From: UBA8401 sp041665525
GTDB lineage: Bacteria > Bacteroidota > Ignavibacteria > UBA10030 > UBA8401
Assembly (NCBI GenBank): GCA_041665525.1
Contig: JBAYIS010000006.1
Coordinates: forward strand, 62,001-126,000
Direction of reading: 5' to 3'
Length of the DNA stretch: 64,000 bases
The notes under the pieces are model-generated. The model worked only from the letters and a program-made list of their open reading frames with translations, was not told where the DNA came from and made no database searches. This document shows, in pieces, positions 63,945-64,000 of this stretch (within the stretch, counting starts at the first letter, position 1; the number at the start of each line of letters is the position of its first letter). Position numbers and translations under genes: made by a program.

Positions 63945-64000
63945 TTATTTCTGTTTTTGCAGCCTGCTGTTTTTTATGCTGTAAGTGAAATAGATAATAA
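63945..64000 (-). CDS. C-terminal end of a probable second amino-acid permease (partial)
   Basis: Only 17 codons plus a TAA are visible: IIYFTYSIKNSRLQKQK. This looks like the end of a CAT/APC-type permease (usually IYFxYGxxHSxL). The terminator 20 bases on fits a real gene end. Another frame is also open here, so identity is weak. Confidence 0.35.
   Translation of the reverse strand, partial: IIYFTYSIKNSRLQKQK

Overview
This window is bacterial chromosome with moderate G+C (mid-forties per cent by eye) and dense genes. It most likely comes from the Bacteroidota/Chlorobiota/Ignavibacteriota side of the FCB group, perhaps an Ignavibacteria-like lineage. This placement is inference, from protein style (short NuoG, Rel, S1, MtaB, secreted proteins with simple signal peptides) together with strong Shine-Dalgarno sites (for example AAGGAGA, AGGAGG) and canonical TTGACA/TATATT promoters, which classical Bacteroidia rarely use. 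There is no phage, insertion sequence, CRISPR array or rRNA operon. One tRNA is present.

Layout. 1-7166 (minus): a tightly coupled operon of two membrane GT2 glycosyltransferases, a flippase-like membrane protein, a NodB deacetylase, a MurG-like glycosyltransferase, a PHP-type phosphoesterase and a DUF1207-like exported protein, nearly all joined by ATGA or TAATG overlaps. It looks like a surface glycolipid or polysaccharide pathway. 7288-19030 (plus): udk, an M16 peptidase, alanine dehydrogenase, a partial complex I block (nuoG-nuoH-nuoI), comM, a DUF1304 membrane protein and a long two-domain M16 peptidase. 19059-22385 (minus): a small secreted protein and a sigma-54-type two-component pair followed by a structured RNA-like element. 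22629-25608 (plus): a SAM riboswitch with a clear antiterminator/terminator switch controlling metY-metX.

25783-36870: housekeeping genes der, upp, a secreted TPR-like protein, rel, ruvX, mtgA, an AlbA_2-type regulator that overlaps a convergent SpoU methyltransferase, then cmk-ispH-rpsA. 36930-44386: mtaB, a DUF5683-like protein, truA, and a tryptophan block trpD-(CorC-like)-trpC-trpF-trpB that lacks trpA, trpE and trpG. 44391-56710: a surface-polysaccharide island of seven glycosyltransferases, three methyltransferases, a GMD-like SDR protein and a Wzx flippase, AT-richer than its flanks in the middle. It runs into nadD and then lexA, whose promoter carries a near-perfect gammaproteobacterial-type SOS box.

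57295-64000: lexA, a bidirectional terminator, tRNA-Phe, an 82-bp tandem repeat array with a perfect palindrome in each unit, then on the minus strand a K+-independent H+-pyrophosphatase, an NhaD/CitMHS-type antiporter, an APC amino-acid permease and the tail of what is probably a second permease. The observations most worth follow-up are the 82-bp array beside tRNA-Phe, the SOS box, the UUCG-capped element after the response regulator, the switch geometry of the SAM riboswitch, and the 1-7166 glycan operon.
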